64,000 bases of DNA from Qipengyuania pelagi (lineage in GTDB: Bacteria; Pseudomonadota; Alphaproteobacteria; Sphingomonadales; Sphingomonadaceae). Below, piece after piece: positions 1 through 9,986 of this stretch. The stretch lies in assembly GCF_009827295.1 (NCBI RefSeq), contig NZ_WTYD01000002.1:62001-126000 (forward strand), written 5' to 3'. Position 1 is the first letter of the stretch. The number at the start of each line of letters is the position of its first letter. The position numbers and the translations under genes are program-made. The notes beneath the pieces were generated by a model. It was not told the DNA's origin. It worked only from the letters and a program-made list of their open reading frames with translations, and made no database searches.

Positions 1-888
1 GCGCAGCCATGCTGTCAGTTCATCGTTCCAGTCTGTGTCGCGTGACGACGGCTTGCGAACGTGGATCGTCCGCGCATCGCGGGCATAAGCGGCCAGGGCA
101 CGCGACGCAGCCAGCTCGCCGCCAGCATCGTGATCGACGAAAAGGTGAAGCTCGGTCACGCTCTCGGGTACGCTGACGAGGCCGAAGCGCTCATTGCCCA
201 AGGTCGCCCAGACGGGAATGCCGGTGAGAGCATAGGCCGACATCGCGCTCTCGACCCCCTCGGCAAGGCCAAGCTTGCCGGAGGCCGGAGCGAAGAGGCG
301 GACAGCTGCTTCGCCGAGCGCGCCGAGCGCGCGCTTCGGTTTGTCGAAATCGGCCTTGGCATTGCCCGAAAGGAACGTGCGATGGATGGCGATCGGCCCC
401 ACGTCGAGGCTGACCGCCGCAATCATGGCCGGCAAAAAACGGGTGCGTCCCTTCGGACCAAGAGGCGTTCGTGGATGGAAGCGGAGCGCCGGAGATGCTG
501 CGAGGATGCCGCGGCTCTCGAGGTAGGACTTTGCTGGACTCGCGCGTAACGGCTGTGCGTCGCGCCAGATGCGCAAGGCAGCGGCCGAAGGCTTCGCTGC
601 AGGACCAGTGTCCATCGTGGGCTCGATTGCACCTCCCGAGAACCAGGCTGACGCCGGTACACCTTCACTCACCAGAGCAGCCAGCACGCTCTGCTGATCA
701 CATCCCGCAAAACAATGGAAAAGGATCGCTTTTTGGCCGAGCGACACACCGAGTGACGGCGTACGGTCGTCATGCGCAGGGCAGCAGGCCATGCCTTTTG
801 TGCCGGACCATTTGCCGCCCCGGTTTTCACAGATGCGGCGGGCGGCTTCTTCCAAAGAGCTTATCTTGGTGGAATATCGGTGGGACAT
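1..888 (-). CDS. Toprim/zinc-finger primase-like protein of mobile elements (C-terminus cut by window edge)
   Basis: The reverse strand is open for 296 codons from an ATG at 888 to the window edge, so the C-terminus is missing. A CHC2-like zinc finger is visible: CCPAH at residues 35-39 and HCFAGC at 58-63. A Toprim-like core follows, with LAEGVESAMSA near 208-218 carrying the metal-binding Glu, and LFVDHDAGG near 249-257 carrying the DxD. This order is that of the primase-like Toprim proteins (DUF7146 and relatives) common on plasmids and integrated elements, which synthesise or handle primers for element replication. Because it lies beside a HipBA module, it probably belongs to an integrated element continuing leftwards. 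Whether it has primase activity cannot be told from the fragment. Confidence 0.8.
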   Translation of the reverse strand, partial: MSHRYSTKISSLEEAARRICENRGGKWSGTKGMACCPAHDDRTPSLGVSLGQKAILFHCFAGCDQQSVLAALVSEGVPASAWFSGGAIEPTMDTGPAAKPSAAALRIWRDAQPLRASPAKSYLESRGILAASPALRFHPRTPLGPKGRTRFLPAMIAAVSLDVGPIAIHRTFLSGNAKADFDKPKRALGALGEAAVRLFAPASGKLGLAEGVESAMSAYALTGIPVWATLGNERFGLVSVPESVTELHLFVDHDAGGELAASRALAAYARDARTIHVRKPSSRDTDWNDELTAWLR

Positions 889-1103
889 GGCACATCGCGA
901 TCCTTTCGGCTCGCTCACAAAGGCCCTCCTCCCCTCCAGCCCTTCTGTGTTGTAAGAACAGGTCGGAGGGGATTCACGTCTGCACTGCGAGCCCGTCGAT
1001 TTGAGCGTCACATCGACATCGCCGCTCACCCGCGAGGTCTACCGATTATTCGTAGTGACTTCTCACTAGCGCCATTGATCCTTATTGCTGCCCCACGACC
1101 TGG

Positions 1104-1358
1104 TCAGTTTAGATCATGCGACACGTTACCTAATCGAAAATTCCAGTCCGATCTTTCCTTTTGCAAATCGCGTCGTGCCTTCGAAAGGTAGTCCCGCCAA
1201 GTCCGTCGATGAGTGATATGGCTGATTTTGCCGGGCTTGCTCATTCCCGCCATCGCGGCAACCGCCATTCTGCTATGGCCGGGTTGATCATTTTCACGAG
1301 CGAATAATGTCTTCGCGCGTTCGATTTCCTCGTCTGAATAATGCATTCGATGCTCCAT
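1104..1358 (-). CDS. small hypothetical protein, possible DNA-binding helix pair
   Basis: This is an 84-residue ORF starting at an internal ATG (MEHRMHYSDEEI). The longer upstream reading to 1529 is Arg-rich and not protein-like, so the shorter start is preferred. The product is basic, with the segment RMAVAAMAGMSKPGKISHI suggesting a helix-turn-helix-like element and a Lys/Arg-rich tail. I do not recognise a family. It sits upstream of, and on the same strand as, the Toprim gene, with about 215 bp between them, so it may be an accessory gene of the same element. Coding status is uncertain. Confidence 0.35.
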   Translation of the reverse strand: MEHRMHYSDEEIERAKTLFARENDQPGHSRMAVAAMAGMSKPGKISHITHRRTWRDYLSKARRDLQKERSDWNFRLGNVSHDLN

Positions 1359-1733
1359 CGGGTTGGACCTGCGAGAGCGTTCGAACGAAATTCGGCGAAC
1401 CCTCTGCAGGGTCCGCCGGTTAACCTCCAACTGGAGGACGGGACCTCGGAATTCTTCCGAAGCTGTCGGCTTGTGCCGACATGCGTGACGTTTGCGATAT
1501 AGTCGCTGAGACAATTCGCGCAACTGCACAGCGACTTTTGAAGTACGATGGTCAAGCCGCGGCCTAGCGACCGCTCACCAGCGCCTCTCCACTCAGTCAT
1601 GGTCATTGTAAGCCTCGTGCAGGAGGCGGTGAAGCATCTTCCTTCGGTAAATCTGCTTCAAGCGAAAGAGCACAAAAACATGACATATCATTTCTATTTG
1701 CGGAATTTCGCATGATATGTCATATATCGGACC
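1359..1733. other. 375-bp intergenic stretch before hipB
   Basis: No convincing gene is seen on either strand. Reading frames here are short and rich in Arg/Ser. The right end (about 1660-1730) is clearly AT-richer than its surroundings and holds the inverted-repeat operator of the hipBA pair. The low GC of this end is in keeping with promoter DNA or with acquired sequence. Confidence 0.6.
1680..1723. promoter_or_regulatory. perfect 12-bp inverted repeat, likely HipB operator
   Basis: The arms ATGACATATCAT (1680-1691) and ATGATATGTCAT (1712-1723) are exact reverse complements separated by 20 bp. Each arm is itself nearly palindromic (TGAcatATCA type). The arms begin 32 bp apart, about three helical turns, so two dimers would sit on the same DNA face. 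The right arm ends 10 bp before the start codon of the XRE-family gene. This is the position expected for autorepression by a HipB-type antitoxin. The assignment to HipB is inference from position. Confidence 0.7.
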
Positions 1734-2075
1734 ATGCCCCGTTCGTCTCGAGCTGCTAGCGGACTACCGCCCCAGAGCCAACGTGCGATTACACGGCTAG
1801 GTAAGGATATCGCCCTTGCTCGCCGCCGGAGAAAACTTCCTCAGCGTTTAATGGCCGAGCGCATGATCGTCTCGGTTCAAACGCTGCAACGCCTCGAAGC
1901 GGGAGATCCTACCGTGGGCCTCGCGGTTCTGGCGAGCGCCCTGCATGTCCTGGGGATGACACAGCGCCTTGCCGAGCTGGTAACCCCAGACAGTGACCGG
2001 GCTGGCATCAGCGAGGATTTGTCCCGCCTGCCCCAGAAGACCCACGCTGTCAGCGACGATGATCTGGATTTCTAG
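1734..2075 (+). CDS. hipB: XRE-family regulator, HipB-like antitoxin
   Basis: This 113-residue protein has a helix-turn-helix domain at about residues 20-75 (RLGKDIALARRRRKL, then a recognition segment around VSVQTLQRLEAGDPT) and an acidic, probably flexible C-terminus ending in DDDLDF. In HipBA systems the antitoxin binds DNA as a dimer, represses the operon and neutralises HipA. The gene lies 6 bp upstream of the HipA-like gene in the same direction and directly downstream of a perfect inverted repeat. Both facts support the antitoxin role. It is longer than E. coli HipB (88 aa), with about 20 extra N-terminal residues. Confidence 0.8.
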   Translation: MPRSSRAASGLPPQSQRAITRLGKDIALARRRRKLPQRLMAERMIVSVQTLQRLEAGDPTVGLAVLASALHVLGMTQRLAELVTPDSDRAGISEDLSRLPQKTHAVSDDDLDF

Positions 2076-2081
2076 CAAGCC

Positions 2082-3332
2082 GTGACGACCATCCGCACCT
2101 ATGTCTTCGTGCATCTTGAGGAGGGGCCTGTTCCGGCAGGCCTTCTCACGATGACCGACGAACCGCGCAACCAGTTTGCTACCTTCGCTTACGGGCGGCG
2201 TTATCTGGAACGCCCTGACCGTATTGCGGTCGATCCTGTAGCTCTGCCGTTGCACGAAGCTGGAACTTCTCGAACATTCAGGACGGAAGAAGGCTTTGCC
2301 GTGTTCGGTGGCATTCGGGATGCTGCTCCTGACGGCTGGGGCCAATACCTAATGTACAAGGCGATGGGCGATCGCTTGCCGAGCGAAATCGATCTCATTC
2401 TGGCCTCGGGCGAACATCGCGTGGGTGCGCTCGCCTTTGGGCCGACGTCCGCCCAGCCTGAGAGAATTACACCATGGGGGGACGGCCCTGCTCCGGGCGA
2501 AGAGTTCACGCTCGCAGAGCTAGCAGAAGCCGCCGAACGAGCGCAGCATGTCGACGAACTCGACGAGAACTTGAGGGCGTTGCTAGCCGCCGGGTCATCT
2601 CTGGGCGGCGCCCGGCCGAAGGCTGCTACAAAAATCGGCGACAAACCCTGGATCGCGAAATTTCAGAAGCGGGGAGACAGCTTCCCCGAATGCCGGGTCG
2701 AACTGGCGACAATGCGGCTTGCCAGCGAATGTGGTCTCGATGTGCCGCCACTCGACTTCCGCTGTGTCCTTGATCGCGACATCTATCTGATCGAGCGGTT
2801 CGATCGGATTCCTCACGGCAACTGGCTGGAACGCAGGCCCTTTGCTTCGGGGCTCACAATGCTCGGGGCGCATGAGAGCGAGGTCAGCAGCTTCAGCTAT
2901 GCCGATCTCGCAGGAGCGATCCGGCAATTCGGAACCAAAGTACTTCAGGATCTACACGAGCTATTTCGTCGTATGTTGCTCAATATCCTCGTCACCAATG
3001 ATGATGATCACCTGCGTAATCATGGCTTCTTGTTCGATGGTGAGGGATGGCGGCTTTCGCCGCTTTACGATGTAGTGCCGAAGCCGCAGCTGGGACTGGA
3101 GCGCCGGCTCGTCCTCGGCGTCGGGCCGGAAGGCCGCGCTGCAACGATCGAGAATGCTCTCGCCGGTGCCGCGGTCTTCGACCTCAGCCATGATGACGCG
3201 AACGCAATCGCCGAAGACATGAGGAGAATCGTAGCGACACGGTGGGAACACCTATTCACAGAAGCAGGGATAAGCGCGGCTGATCGCAAGCGTTTCGCAA
3301 CCTGCTTCCGATTGGCAGCACCCGCGTCATGA
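2082..3332 (+). CDS. hipA: HipA-like serine/threonine kinase toxin
   Basis: This 416-residue protein starts at a GTG six bases after the antitoxin stop, which suggests coupled translation. The HipA N-terminal domain is at about 10-110 (VPAGLLTM, FAVFGGIRDAAPDGWG). The kinase core follows: SSLGGARPKA (glycine-rich loop type, near 170-180), IAKFQ, and the catalytic NDDDHLRNHGF near 303-313, then LSPLYDVVP. HipA proteins phosphorylate translation factors such as glutamyl-tRNA synthetase and induce dormancy; the target of this one is unknown. All expected catalytic residues appear to be present, so the toxin is probably active. The subfamily with a separate upstream XRE partner is common on alphaproteobacterial genomic islands. 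Confidence 0.85.
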   Translation: MTTIRTYVFVHLEEGPVPAGLLTMTDEPRNQFATFAYGRRYLERPDRIAVDPVALPLHEAGTSRTFRTEEGFAVFGGIRDAAPDGWGQYLMYKAMGDRLPSEIDLILASGEHRVGALAFGPTSAQPERITPWGDGPAPGEEFTLAELAEAAERAQHVDELDENLRALLAAGSSLGGARPKAATKIGDKPWIAKFQKRGDSFPECRVELATMRLASECGLDVPPLDFRCVLDRDIYLIERFDRIPHGNWLERRPFASGLTMLGAHESEVSSFSYADLAGAIRQFGTKVLQDLHELFRRMLLNILVTNDDDHLRNHGFLFDGEGWRLSPLYDVVPKPQLGLERRLVLGVGPEGRAATIENALAGAAVFDLSHDDANAIAEDMRRIVATRWEHLFTEAGISAADRKRFATCFRLAAPAS

Positions 3333-3454
3333 TCGCAAACGCAGAAGTCCGTCCATGGGGGTGCGTGCTTATCAAATTTGGCATGGTGATTACCCGGTGA
3401 TTGCTAGCCGAGAAAATGGGCATCAAAAAATGCTGATTAATGATTATATATCAG

Positions 3455-3474
3455 GGTCATACGATAGTATGACC
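3455..3474. other. perfect 8-bp hairpin in AT-rich gap
   Basis: GGTCATAC (3455-3462) and GTATGACC (3467-3474) are exact inverse copies around a 4-base loop, 120 bp after hipA. No T-run follows on either strand, so it is not a standard intrinsic terminator. It lies where the AT-richer accessory DNA gives way to GC-rich core sequence. It could be a hipA mRNA end, a protein site, or a trace of an element end. Confidence 0.45.
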
Positions 3475-3487
3475 ACTAAGGTCTGGT

Positions 3488-3537
3488 ATTTCCGCTTCCG
3501 CCGGAAATGACGGGGCGGCCCATGGCGGACCGCCCCG
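3488..3537 (-). terminator. double hairpin downstream of outer-membrane gene
   Basis: Two stems follow the stop of the reverse-strand gene at 3544: an 8-bp GC stem (3511-3518 with 3530-3537) and a 7-bp stem (3488-3494 with 3502-3508). The T content after them is low, so the call rests on position and stem strength. Confidence 0.5.
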
Positions 3538-3543
3538 CTATCG

Positions 3544-4149
3544 TCAGAACCGGAGGCCGATCCCCGCCACGACCTGATCTGTGGTCAGATCGCCGAACTG
3601 GCTGTCCACCACATCCTCGTAGCGCGAACGGCGATATTCGACGCGCGCTTCGAGGGGGCCGGGCAATTGCACCTGCACCCCGCCGCCAAAGCGTATGCCA
3701 CCTGCATTCTCTTCCAACTCGTCCAGCGAACCGGCGCTGGTGAAGGCCTTTGTGTCGAGCGCGGTGTAGCCGACCTTGCCGTATGCCGCGATGCCGGGCG
3801 TCAGCGCGAAACCGGCCCGCGCGCCGATGTAATACTGGCCGTTCGCTTCCAGCCCGTCGCGTGCCGAGTTGAAATTGGAGGGGAAATCGGTCGAACCGTC
3901 GCTGGTCGAAACCTCGCCCTCGACACCCACGAAGCCGCCTCCGAGCGACAGGTCGTACCCCGCCGAAACGCCATAGACAGCCGAATCGGCGCTGGCGCTC
4001 GCCGAACCGTCCTGCGCATCCACATCGAGGCCTTCGTAGCCCGCAAGCGCGCCGACATAGAGGCCGCCGGGTGCCACGTTCTGGGCAGCGGCTGGTGAGG
4101 CCACGACCAGGCCCGTGGCGGATAGAGCGAGAATCAGGGGGAGTTTCAT
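3544..4149 (-). CDS. outer-membrane beta-barrel protein
   Basis: This 201-residue protein starts at an ATG preceded by an AAAGGA ribosome-binding site; the upstream frame extension is not used. It has a signal peptide with cleavage near SPAAAQN (residue 23). The mature part shows alternating Gly/aromatic/charged strands (YVGALAGYEG, VYGVSAGYDL, YYIGARAGFAL) and ends in a C-terminal Phe (GIGLRF), the BAM recognition signature of outer-membrane barrels. Length and pattern match the small 8-stranded OmpA/OmpX-like 'outer membrane beta-barrel' family. Specific function is unknown. It is divergent from the SDR gene at 4278. Confidence 0.8.
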   Translation of the reverse strand: MKLPLILALSATGLVVASPAAAQNVAPGGLYVGALAGYEGLDVDAQDGSASASADSAVYGVSAGYDLSLGGGFVGVEGEVSTSDGSTDFPSNFNSARDGLEANGQYYIGARAGFALTPGIAAYGKVGYTALDTKAFTSAGSLDELEENAGGIRFGGGVQVQLPGPLEARVEYRRSRYEDVVDSQFGDLTTDQVVAGIGLRF

Positions 4150-4277
4150 AATCGTCCTTTCGTAATCGATCCCGTGTCGGGCGCGCCTTGGCCTTCCTAC
4201 GGTTGCGAAGCGATGAACCGGCGGAACGCTCGCGGCTTTCCAGCGCTTTTCGGGCACAGCTAAAGGGAAGATCATTC

Positions 4278-4946
4278 ATGTCCAAGACCGTCCTCATCCT
4301 CGGCGCCTCGCGCGGCATCGGCCTCGGCCTCGCGCGCGAATTTCTCGAACGCGGCTGGAAGGTCGTCGCCAGCGAGCGCGACCGGAGCGACGATCTCCAC
4401 GCGCTCGAAGGCGAGAATTTGCGCATCGTAACCGCCGATGTGACCGAGCCCGAGAGCTATGCCGATCTCGGCCTTTCCGATAGCTCGGTCGACGCGATCA
4501 TCGTCAATGCCGGGATCACCGGCGCCAAGCATCAGGACGCCGCCCGCGCGACGTCGGACGAGGTCGCGCATGTGATGATGACCAATGCCTTCGGTCCGGC
4601 GCGCGCGGGGCGCGAATTGCTGCCGACGATAAAGGATGGCGGATCGCTTGCCTTCATGTCCTCGCTGATGGGATCGATCGAGGACAGTTCGGGCGGCTAC
4701 GACCTCTATCGCACCAGCAAGACCGCGCAGAACATGCTCGCCAAGGGTATCGCCGAACAGCACGCCAAGGAGCGCGACATCGCCGTCCTTTCCCTGCATC
4801 CCGGCTGGGTGCAGACCGACATGGGCGGCGACAACGCCAAGCTGACGGTCCATGAAAGCGTCAGCGGCCTCGCCGATGTGGTCGAGAACAGCGGCGGCGC
4901 AGGCTACCGCTATGTCGACTACAAGGGCGAAGACTTGCCGTTCTAA
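4278..4946 (+). CDS. short-chain dehydrogenase/reductase
   Basis: This is a 222-residue SDR. The nucleotide-binding motif GASRGIGLGLA is at about 8-18, NAGI at about 80-83, the active-site Ser at about 128, and the catalytic YDLYRTSK with Lys at about 149. The 'HPGWVQTDMGG' stretch near 180 is typical of the classical C-factor-like/carbonyl-reductase SDRs that act on unknown carbonyl substrates. The start is the ATG giving MSKTVLIL. The stop lies 3 bp from the convergent malic enzyme stop. The substrate cannot be told from sequence. Confidence 0.8.
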   Translation: MSKTVLILGASRGIGLGLAREFLERGWKVVASERDRSDDLHALEGENLRIVTADVTEPESYADLGLSDSSVDAIIVNAGITGAKHQDAARATSDEVAHVMMTNAFGPARAGRELLPTIKDGGSLAFMSSLMGSIEDSSGGYDLYRTSKTAQNMLAKGIAEQHAKERDIAVLSLHPGWVQTDMGGDNAKLTVHESVSGLADVVENSGGAGYRYVDYKGEDLPF

Positions 4947-4949
4947 TGT

Positions 4950-7211
4950 TTACCCCACGACCCCGGCGCTCGCCAGGACGGCGAGCGTCAGGACGTCGGG
5001 CGCGATCGCAGTCATCGGCGCGATCTGGACCGGCTTTTCCATCCCGATCATCATCGGCCCGATAGTCGCGTCCCCACCCAGTTCGCGCAGCAGCTTGGCG
5101 CTCAGATTGGCGGATTGGAGCCCCGGCATGATGAGCACATTCGCCGGACCCGACAGGCGGCTGAACGGATAGAGCGCCATCACCTTGGGATTGAGCGCGG
5201 CGTCGGGCGCCATCTCGCCTTCATATTCGAAGCCGGGATTCTCCGCGTCCAAGAGCGCGACCGCATTGCGGATATTCTCCAGCCACTGGCCGCTCGGATT
5301 CCCGAAGGTCGAATAGGACAGGAAGGCGACGCGCGGCTCGTGGCCCATCCTCTTCGCGACCTGCGCCGTTTCGCGGGCGATATAGGCCAGCTCCTCCGCC
5401 GTGGGGCGCTCGTTAATCGTGGTGTCGGCCATGAAGGTCGTGTGGTTCTTGCCGATCATCATATGGATGCCGAAGGGGATCGCGCCGGGCTTGGCATCGA
5501 GCACGCGCCCGATCTCGCGCGCGGTCTGGGCGAAGGTGCGCGTGAGACCCGAGATCATCCCGTCGCCATGGCCCAATGCGACGAGCAGCGCGGCGAAGAC
5601 GTTGCGCTCCTGATTGACCATGCGGCCGACATCGCGCTCGGTATAGCCGCGCCGCTGCAGGCGCTTGTAGAGATAGTCCACCATGGCGGGGACCTTGTCC
5701 GAGAGCTTGGAATTCTCGATGATCCAGTCGTCGGGATCGTCCACCGCCAGCTCGACCAGCTTCTCGCGCACCTTTTCGGTGCGGCCGACCAGGATCGGGG
5801 TCCCATAGCCGAAATCGCGGAACTGGATCGCGGCGCGCAGCACCACCTCCTCCTCCGCTTCGGCGAAGACCATCCGGCGCGGCTGCTTGCGGGCCAGCTC
5901 GTAGATATTGGTGAGCGCAGCGGTCGTCGGATTGAGCCGGGCCTTGAGGCTCATCCGGTATTCGTCCCAATCCTCGATCCGGTCCAGCGCCACTCCGCTA
6001 TCCATCGCCGCCTTGGCGACCGCGCTCGACACGACCTCGATCAGGCGCGGATCGAAGGGGGCGGGGATGATGTAATCGGTGCCGAACTGGTGCGTCACGC
6101 CATAGGCGGCGGCGACCTCTTCGGGCACGCGCTCGCGCGCCAGCTTGGCGATCGCCTGCGCGGCGGCGATCTTCATCTCCTCGTTGATCGCGGTGGCCCG
6201 CACATCGAGCGCGCCGCGGAAGATGAAGGGGAAGCCGAGGACATTGTTGACCTGGTTGGGATAGTCCGAGCGGCCCGTGGCGATGATCGCATCGGGGCGC
6301 ACGGCCTTGGCCTCTTCGGGCATGATCTCGGGGGTGGGATTGGCCATGGCGAAGATGATCGGCTTGTCCGCCATCTTGGCGACCCATTCGGGCTTCAGCG
6401 CGCCCGCGGCAGACAGGCCGAGGAAGATATCCGCCCCGTCGAGCGCTTCTTCGAGGCTACGCGCCTCGGTCTCGACCGCATGGGCGCTCTTCCACTGGTC
6501 CACGTCGGCGCGGCCGGGATAGATCGGGCCGGTGCGGTCGCACACGATCACGTTCTCGTGCTTGATCCCCATCGCTTTGACCAGCGCCGTGCAGGCAAGC
6601 GCGCTGGCACCGGCGCCGTTCACCACCATCTTGCAGTCTTCGAGCCTGCGGCCCGTCACCTCACACGCGTTGATCAACCCCGCCGCCGCGATAATCGCGG
6701 TGCCGTGCTGGTCGTCATGCATGACGGGGATGTTCATCCGTTCGCGCAGCGCCTGTTCGATGATGAAGCATTCGGGCGCGGCGATGTCTTCGAGGTTGAT
6801 GCCGCCGAAGCTCGGCTCCATCAACGCGACCGCCTCGATGAACTTGTCGGGATCTTCGGTATCGAGTTCGAGGTCGATCGAATCGACGTCGGCGAAGCGT
6901 TTGAAGAGGACCGCCTTGCCTTCCATCACCGGCTTCGAGGCGAGCGCGCCCAGATTGCCGAGGCCGAGAATGGCGGTCCCGTTCGAAATCACCGCCACGA
7001 GGTTCGAGCGGGCGGTGTATTTCGCGGCGTTGGCGGGGTCCTTGGCGATCTCCTCCACCGGAGCGGCGACGCCGGGCGAATAGGCGAGCGAAAGATCACG
7101 CTGCGTCGCCATCGGTTTCGACGCGACGATCTCGATCTTACCGGGGCGGATCGTCTCGTGGTAGAACAGCGCTTCGCGCGCAGTGAAACCGGCTTGTTTT
7201 TCGTCCGCCAT
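4950..7211 (-). CDS. maeB: NADP-dependent malic enzyme, MaeB type with phosphotransacetylase-like tail
   Basis: The 753-residue product is the usual length of the hybrid malic enzymes of alphaproteobacteria. The N-terminal half carries the malic-enzyme substrate region ([10 protein letters not shown] near 42-51), the metal site (MHDDQHGTA near 163-171) and a Rossmann motif ([13 protein letters not shown] near 195-207). The C-terminal half from about residue 430 resembles phosphate acetyltransferase and usually acts in allosteric control by acetyl-CoA rather than in catalysis. It decarboxylates malate to pyruvate, linking the TCA cycle with NADPH and gluconeogenic supply. It is divergent from mutS across 138 bp, which must contain both promoters. 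Confidence 0.95.
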   Translation of the reverse strand: MADEKQAGFTAREALFYHETIRPGKIEIVASKPMATQRDLSLAYSPGVAAPVEEIAKDPANAAKYTARSNLVAVISNGTAILGLGNLGALASKPVMEGKAVLFKRFADVDSIDLELDTEDPDKFIEAVALMEPSFGGINLEDIAAPECFIIEQALRERMNIPVMHDDQHGTAIIAAAGLINACEVTGRRLEDCKMVVNGAGASALACTALVKAMGIKHENVIVCDRTGPIYPGRADVDQWKSAHAVETEARSLEEALDGADIFLGLSAAGALKPEWVAKMADKPIIFAMANPTPEIMPEEAKAVRPDAIIATGRSDYPNQVNNVLGFPFIFRGALDVRATAINEEMKIAAAQAIAKLARERVPEEVAAAYGVTHQFGTDYIIPAPFDPRLIEVVSSAVAKAAMDSGVALDRIEDWDEYRMSLKARLNPTTAALTNIYELARKQPRRMVFAEAEEEVVLRAAIQFRDFGYGTPILVGRTEKVREKLVELAVDDPDDWIIENSKLSDKVPAMVDYLYKRLQRRGYTERDVGRMVNQERNVFAALLVALGHGDGMISGLTRTFAQTAREIGRVLDAKPGAIPFGIHMMIGKNHTTFMADTTINERPTAEELAYIARETAQVAKRMGHEPRVAFLSYSTFGNPSGQWLENIRNAVALLDAENPGFEYEGEMAPDAALNPKVMALYPFSRLSGPANVLIMPGLQSANLSAKLLRELGGDATIGPMMIGMEKPVQIAPMTAIAPDVLTLAVLASAGVVG

Positions 7212-7349
7212 GAGGGCTCCTGAATCTGCAAATCTTCGGTTGCCCTAACCGCGCAAGCGGGGAAGCACTAGGGGAAGCGCTGGGAAAGCGCGGGGAAAGC
7301 CTCCGGGCACCGCTTCCCGAATCGGTCAGGGCTTGGCACGAGCGCGGGC

Positions 7350-9986
7350 ATGGCCAGCAGCGACACTCCGATGATGCAGCAATATCATGCGCTAAAGCGC
7401 CAGGCCGAAGGCGCGCTGCTGTTCTATCGCATGGGCGACTTCTTCGAATTGTTCTTCGACGATGCGCGCCGCGCCGCCGCGATCCTCGACATCGCGCTGA
7501 CCAGCCGGGGCGAAAGCGGGGGCGAGCCCGTGCCGATGTGCGGGGTGCCGGTCCATGCGGCGGAAGGGTATCTGGCCCGGCTTATCAAGGCGGGTGAGCA
7601 GGTGGCGATCGCCGAACAGGTCGAAACGCCCGACGAGGCCAAGGCGCGCGCCAAGCGCGAAGGGACGCCATCCTCCAAGGCGCTGGTCGCGCGCGACATC
7701 GTCCGTTTCGTCACGGCGGGCACGCTGACCGAGGAAGCGCTGCTCGATCCGCGCAGCGCCAATGTTCTGGTTGCGTTGGCCCCCTTGCGCGAGGCGGTGG
7801 GGATCGCCGCCTGCGACATCTCGACGGGTCGGATGGTGCTGGAAGACTGCGCGCCGGAAGCGGTCGAAGCCGCTCTGGCGCGGCTGGGCGCGCGCGAGGT
7901 GGTGGCGCCCGAGGACTGGGAGGCGGCGCCGTCCGATGCGACCCGGCGCGACCGTACGGAATTCCGCAGCGAAGAGGGCGAAGCGCGGCTGAAAGCGCTG
8001 CACAAGGTCGCCACGCTCGACGCGATGGGCGATTTCTCGCGTCCCATGCTGGCTGCCGCCGCCGGTCTGATCGCCTATCTCGACCATGCCGGGCGCGGCA
8101 ATCTGCCGCTGCTGCTTCCCCCCGTCGCGCGCTCGGGCGCGGCGCAACTGGCGATGGATGCGGCGACGCGGACCAGCCTCGAGATTCTCGAAGCGCAGAA
8201 CGGCGCGCGCGCGGGCAGCCTCATCGCCTGTGTCGATCGCTGTTCGACCGGGGCGGGATCGCGCCAGCTGGCCGAAGACCTGTCCGCCCCGCTCGCCGAG
8301 CGAGCCGCGATCGAAGCGCGCCTGCTGGCCGTGCGCCATTTGCACGACGATCCCCTGCTGCGCGCCGATCTGCGCGCGCTCCTGCGCGGGGCGCCCGATA
8401 TCGGACGCGCGCTCGGGCGGCTGGTGGCGGGGCGCGGGAGCCCTCGCGATCTCGGCCAGATCCGCGACGGGTTGGCCGAAGCACGGCGCGTGCGCGACCT
8501 GTTGCGGAGCAGCGCCGATCTCGCGGCCCTGCTCGCGGATCAGGCCGAGCGGCTCGGCGGCCACGGTGCGTTGACCGATCATCTCGAACGCGCCCTCGTC
8601 CCCGCCCCGCCAACCGAGCGCGGCCAGGGCGGCTTCATCGCCAGCGGATACGATCACGCTCTCGACGCCCTGCGCGAAACCAGCGGCAATGCGCGCCGTG
8701 CCATCGCCGCGCTCGAAGCGAAATACCGCGACGAGACCGGCACGCCCACGCTCAAGATCAAGCACAACAAGGTGCTGGGCTATTTCATCGAGGTCCCCGC
8801 CAAGCATGGCGACAAATTGATGGCGGCGGATAGCGGCTTCACGCACCGTCAGACCATGGCGGGCGCGGTGCGGTTCAATTCGCTCGGCCTCCACGAAGAA
8901 GCGACGCGCATCGCCGAGGCGGGCGCGCACGCTCTCGCCGCGGAGGACGCGCATTTCGAGACTCTGGTCGAGGAGGTCGTCGCGGCGCGCGAGGCCATTG
9001 CGGCGACGGCGGCGGCGCTCGCCCGCGTGGATGTCAGCGCGGCCCTCGCCGAACGCGCGGCGGAAGGCGGCTGGGCGCGGCCCGAGATCCTCGACGAACG
9101 CTGCCTCGACATTACCGGTGGGCGCCATCCGGTGGTGGAGGCAGCGCTGGCGAAGAGCGGGGATCGCTTCGTCGCCAATGATTGCACGCTCGGCCCCGAG
9201 GATCGCTTGTGGCTGATCGGCGGACCGAACATGGGCGGTAAATCGACCTTCCTTCGGCAGAACGCTCTGATCCTCCTTTTGGCGCAGGCGGGCAGCTTCG
9301 TGCCCGCGCAAGCGGCCCGGATCGGGATCGCGGACCGGCTGTTCAGCCGCGTCGGCGCGTCGGACAATCTGGCGCGCGGGCGCTCAACCTTCATGGTCGA
9401 AATGGTCGAGACCGCCGCCATTCTCGCCCAGGCGACGACGCGCAGTTTCGTGATCCTCGACGAGGTCGGACGCGGCACGTCGACCTATGACGGGATGGCG
9501 CTGGCCTGGGCGGTGGTGGAGGCGGTGCACGAGACGCTGCAATGCCGCTGCCTGTTCGCGACGCATTATCACGAACTCAGCCGCCTCGCCGAAAGCTGCG
9601 ATGCGTTGAGCCTGCACCACGTCCGCGCGCGCGAGTGGAAGGGCGATCTGGTGCTGCTGCACGAACTGGCGAAGGGGCCAGCCGATCGCAGCTACGGGAT
9701 CGCGGTGGCCCGATTGGCGGGCGTGCCGCCGCCGGTTCTGAAGCGCGCGAAATCCGTGCTCGATCGGTTGGAGAAGGCGCGCGAGAAGACTGGCGGGCTT
9801 GCGGCAGGCCTCGGCGATCTGCCGCTCTTCGCCGCCATGCAGGAAGAGCCCGAACCGCAGCGCGACGCGCTACGGGACAGGCTCCTCGAACTGGATATCG
9901 ATGCTCTGGCGCCGCGCGACGCGCTCGACGCACTCTACGCGCTCAAGGCGGAGGCCCAGAGAGAGAGCGAGCGCGAGGGCGATTAG
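7350..9986 (+). CDS. mutS: DNA mismatch repair protein MutS
   Basis: This 878-residue protein is of full family length. The mismatch-contacting Phe-x-Glu lies in GDFFELFF near residues 29-36. The C-terminal ABC-type ATPase shows Walker [10 protein letters not shown] near 625, Walker B with [12 protein letters not shown] near 697, and the final helix-turn-helix dimerisation region. It scans newly replicated DNA for mismatches and recruits MutL; mutL is not in this window. Its stop codon overlaps by 4 bp that of the convergent acidic-protein gene. Confidence 0.97.
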   Translation: MASSDTPMMQQYHALKRQAEGALLFYRMGDFFELFFDDARRAAAILDIALTSRGESGGEPVPMCGVPVHAAEGYLARLIKAGEQVAIAEQVETPDEAKARAKREGTPSSKALVARDIVRFVTAGTLTEEALLDPRSANVLVALAPLREAVGIAACDISTGRMVLEDCAPEAVEAALARLGAREVVAPEDWEAAPSDATRRDRTEFRSEEGEARLKALHKVATLDAMGDFSRPMLAAAAGLIAYLDHAGRGNLPLLLPPVARSGAAQLAMDAATRTSLEILEAQNGARAGSLIACVDRCSTGAGSRQLAEDLSAPLAERAAIEARLLAVRHLHDDPLLRADLRALLRGAPDIGRALGRLVAGRGSPRDLGQIRDGLAEARRVRDLLRSSADLAALLADQAERLGGHGALTDHLERALVPAPPTERGQGGFIASGYDHALDALRETSGNARRAIAALEAKYRDETGTPTLKIKHNKVLGYFIEVPAKHGDKLMAADSGFTHRQTMAGAVRFNSLGLHEEATRIAEAGAHALAAEDAHFETLVEEVVAAREAIAATAAALARVDVSAALAERAAEGGWARPEILDERCLDITGGRHPVVEAALAKSGDRFVANDCTLGPEDRLWLIGGPNMGGKSTFLRQNALILLLAQAGSFVPAQAARIGIADRLFSRVGASDNLARGRSTFMVEMVETAAILAQATTRSFVILDEVGRGTSTYDGMALAWAVVEAVHETLQCRCLFATHYHELSRLAESCDALSLHHVRAREWKGDLVLLHELAKGPADRSYGIAVARLAGVPPPVLKRAKSVLDRLEKAREKTGGLAAGLGDLPLFAAMQEEPEPQRDALRDRLLELDIDALAPRDALDALYALKAEAQRESEREGD

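Noticed and set aside
3455..3474. Hairpin as attachment site of the accessory element
   Set aside because: No direct repeat, tRNA or integrase is seen that would support att; kept only as a hairpin.
5115..7223. 702-residue forward frame opposite malic enzyme
   Set aside because: Asp/Arg/His-rich shadow frame of a highly conserved GC-rich gene; no domain.
7392..9311. 639-residue reverse frame opposite mutS
   Set aside because: Shadow of mutS, composition rich in Arg, Ala, Gly and Gln without known motif.
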